Assembly: GCA_020053615.1 (NCBI GenBank)
Contig: JAGVMW010000163.1
Coordinates: 1-5,355 of the forward strand
Length of the DNA: 5,355 nt
From: an archaeon
GTDB lineage: Archaea; Nanobdellota; Nanobdellia; Woesearchaeales; GW2011-AR9
Direction: 5' to 3'
The position numbers were made by a program, and so were the translations under genes. This document shows, piece after piece, positions 4,714 through 5,355 of the stretch. Positions within the stretch are counted from its first letter, which is position 1, and each line of letters begins with the position of its first letter. The notes beneath the pieces are model-generated. The model had not been told where the DNA came from. It worked only from the letters and a program-made list of their open reading frames with translations, and did no database searches.

Positions 4714-4721
4714 TATTTTTC
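4714..4721 (+). repeat. Right target-site duplication of copy 2
   Basis: TATTTTTC directly follows the right terminal inverted repeat and is identical to 4577-4584. It brings a T5 run, part of the old terminator, to just before the vapB promoter. Confidence 0.75.
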
Positions 4722-4729
4722 TAGAAATA

Positions 4730-4737
4730 TTTATAAA
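4730..4737 (+). promoter_or_regulatory. TATA box of the vapBC-like unit
   Basis: TTTATAAA is a strong archaeal TATA box, preceded by AGAAA (4723-4727) as a possible BRE. It predicts a start near 4756-4762, a leader of about 15-20 nt with a Shine-Dalgarno, and therefore independent transcription of the antitoxin-toxin unit. Confidence 0.75.
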
Positions 4738-4764
4738 GTAAGCTAATCTTACTGTAAGACAGTA
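4737..4764 (+). promoter_or_regulatory. Overlapping palindromes, likely antitoxin operator
   Basis: Three overlapping inverted repeats lie at and just before the expected transcription start: AGTAAG (4737-4742) with CTTACT (4748-4753); CTTAC-T-GTAAG (4748-4758); and TACTGT-AAG-ACAGTA (4750-4764). AbrB-fold antitoxins commonly repress their own promoter by binding such palindromes. The location between TATA box and Shine-Dalgarno fits steric repression. The operator role is inferred. Confidence 0.6.
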
Positions 4765-4770
4765 GGAGGT
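4765..4770 (+). promoter_or_regulatory. Strong Shine-Dalgarno site of vapB
   Basis: GGAGGT, 5 nt before ATG 4776, is the strongest ribosome-binding site in the window. The ribosomal-protein genes mostly have weak or no such site, which suggests a differently expressed, perhaps acquired, unit. Confidence 0.8.
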
Positions 4771-4775
4771 ATACC

Positions 4776-5024
4776 ATGACTATTGAAACTATAAGAATGT
4801 CATCTAAAGGACAGGTTGTAATCCCTTTCGATATCCGAGAGGAGATTGATGCACAAGAGGGAACATTGTTTGCAGTAATTGGAAGTGAAGATACTATTGT
4901 TTTGAAGAAATTAGAAACACCTTCCAAAGAGGAGATGATTAAGGGACTTGCTGCAATTGCCAAAGAGGGAAAGAAGCGTTTGCATGGAAAAGGGTTTAGT
5001 GAGGCTGATTTGCGGGCTAAGTGA
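4776..5024 (+). CDS. AbrB/SpoVT-type antitoxin (VapB-like)
   Basis: 82 residues. The N-terminal SpoVT-AbrB swapped-hairpin DNA-binding domain covers about 1-47, with the signature MSSKGQVVIPFDIREEI (8-24) followed by the paired strands TLFAVIGSEDTIVLKKL. The C-terminal part (about 50-82; helix SKEEMIKGLAAIAKEG, then a Lys/Gly-rich end) is the region that in such antitoxins wraps the toxin. Its expected job is to neutralise the PIN toxin encoded next and to repress its own promoter. It has its own TATA box, palindromic operator candidate and GGAGGT site. The stop overlaps the toxin start as GTGA (5021-5024), a typical toxin-antitoxin coupling. The domain call is secure; the partner relationship is inferred from adjacency. 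Confidence 0.9.
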   Translation: MTIETIRMSSKGQVVIPFDIREEIDAQEGTLFAVIGSEDTIVLKKLETPSKEEMIKGLAAIAKEGKKRLHGKGFSEADLRAK

Positions 5025-5293
5025 AGATGGGAGTTACTTTTGATACTAATGCTCTGCTTTCATCTACTTTATGGGATGGCAGCGTAGCTCAGAAGTTGTT
5101 GTTTTGTTTGATTAGAAAAGAGATAGGATTGTTTACCTCTCCATCAATTTTACTTGAATATCAGAATGTATTAAAACGTGATTTCGAATATTCTGACGAA
5201 GAGATTGCTAAAATTATAGAGAAAATACTCTCTGCATTTAAACTTGTAGTTCCGAAGTATGTGGAAAGCTTAGAGGAGAGTTCTAAGTTCTAA
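5021..5293 (+). pseudogene. PIN-domain toxin (VapC-like), truncated
   Basis: The reading frame gives 90 residues from GTG 5021, or 88 from ATG 5027 (MGVTFDTN, also a good start). The N-terminal half of a PIN-domain nuclease is clear: VTFDTNALLSSTLWDGS with catalytic Asp8, then FTSPSILLEYQNVLKR with the second acidic residue Glu46. PIN toxins of this type are usually about 130-140 residues and need further acidic residues in a C-terminal DPDDN-like and GDxDL-like region. None is present before the stop, or in any frame I checked up to 5355. The stop sits in a 7-nt tandem duplication, TTCTAAG (5281-5287, 5288-5294). It is probably an inactivated toxin that would have cleaved RNA; a non-catalytic antitoxin-binding fragment is the alternative. 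It is coupled to the antitoxin gene by a 4-nt overlap. Confidence 0.75.
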
Positions 5294-5294
5294 G
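5281..5294 (+). repeat. 7-nt tandem duplication at the toxin's premature stop
   Basis: TTCTAAG occurs twice head to tail, and the second copy supplies the TAA that ends the PIN ORF. With one copy removed, the frame stays open to the window end (5355), but the predicted extension does not resemble a PIN C-terminus. The remaining 61 bases after it hold nothing I recognise. Confidence 0.8.
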
Positions 5295-5355
5295 AAAGGG
5301 TTCTTATTCTGTTGTTTCCATGTTGTTATTAAACTCATCATTACTTCATTGGCCA

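Overview
The window is an archaeal ribosomal-protein / RNA-polymerase operon, all on the + strand, followed by a toxin-antitoxin remnant. The gene order uS13-uS4-uS11-RpoD-eL18-uL13-uS9-RpoN is the conserved archaeal one, and eL18, RpoD and RpoN do not occur in bacteria. The DNA is AT-rich, promoters are TATA-type (TTTATAAA) and intergenic gaps are mostly short. A small-genome lineage such as a DPANN archaeon is my inference from AT richness and lineage-specific protein tails; it is not proven by the sequence.

Layout. Positions 1-300 hold a TATA box (114-122) and a long leader of about 155 nt, ending in four perfect copies of a 12-nt AT-rich repeat just before rps13. Positions 301-4169 hold seven genes: rps13, rps4, rps11, rpoD, rpl18e, rpl13, rps9. 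Most gaps are 2-46 nt; a 73-nt gap before rpoD contains a perfect 16-nt tandem duplication. Positions 4365-4562 encode RpoN (Rpb10). Positions 4776-5024 encode an AbrB-fold (VapB-like) antitoxin with its own promoter, a palindromic operator candidate and a strong Shine-Dalgarno. It overlaps a PIN-domain toxin ORF that stops early, without the second half of the nuclease fold.

The most interesting content is non-coding. The two long gaps on either side of rpoN (4170-4364 and 4563-4775) are filled by two diverged copies of one structured inverted-repeat element in the same orientation. Copy 2 (4585-4713, 129 bp) has perfect 16-bp terminal inverted repeats and is bounded immediately by an exact 8-bp direct repeat (TATTTTTC). 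That is the signature of a MITE-like non-autonomous transposable element, inserted into the T-rich terminator behind rpoN. Copy 1 (4177-4347, 171 bp) is an older or diverged member with no clear target duplication and about 40 extra internal bases. Between the copies at least six base pairs have changed on both sides so that pairing is kept. An asymmetric internal loop (ATNAGG opposite A) and an apical motif (ACAG, GGTTG, short stem, TACG) are conserved. This looks like a mobile element family whose transcript (or cruciform) fold is maintained, interrupting a core informational operon.

The seven upstream genes supply ribosome parts (small-subunit head, body and platform; large subunit) and the RpoD assembly subunit. 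RpoN, which joins RpoD in the polymerase assembly platform, now lies between the two elements. The vapBC remnant is an accessory unit placed downstream of the operon.
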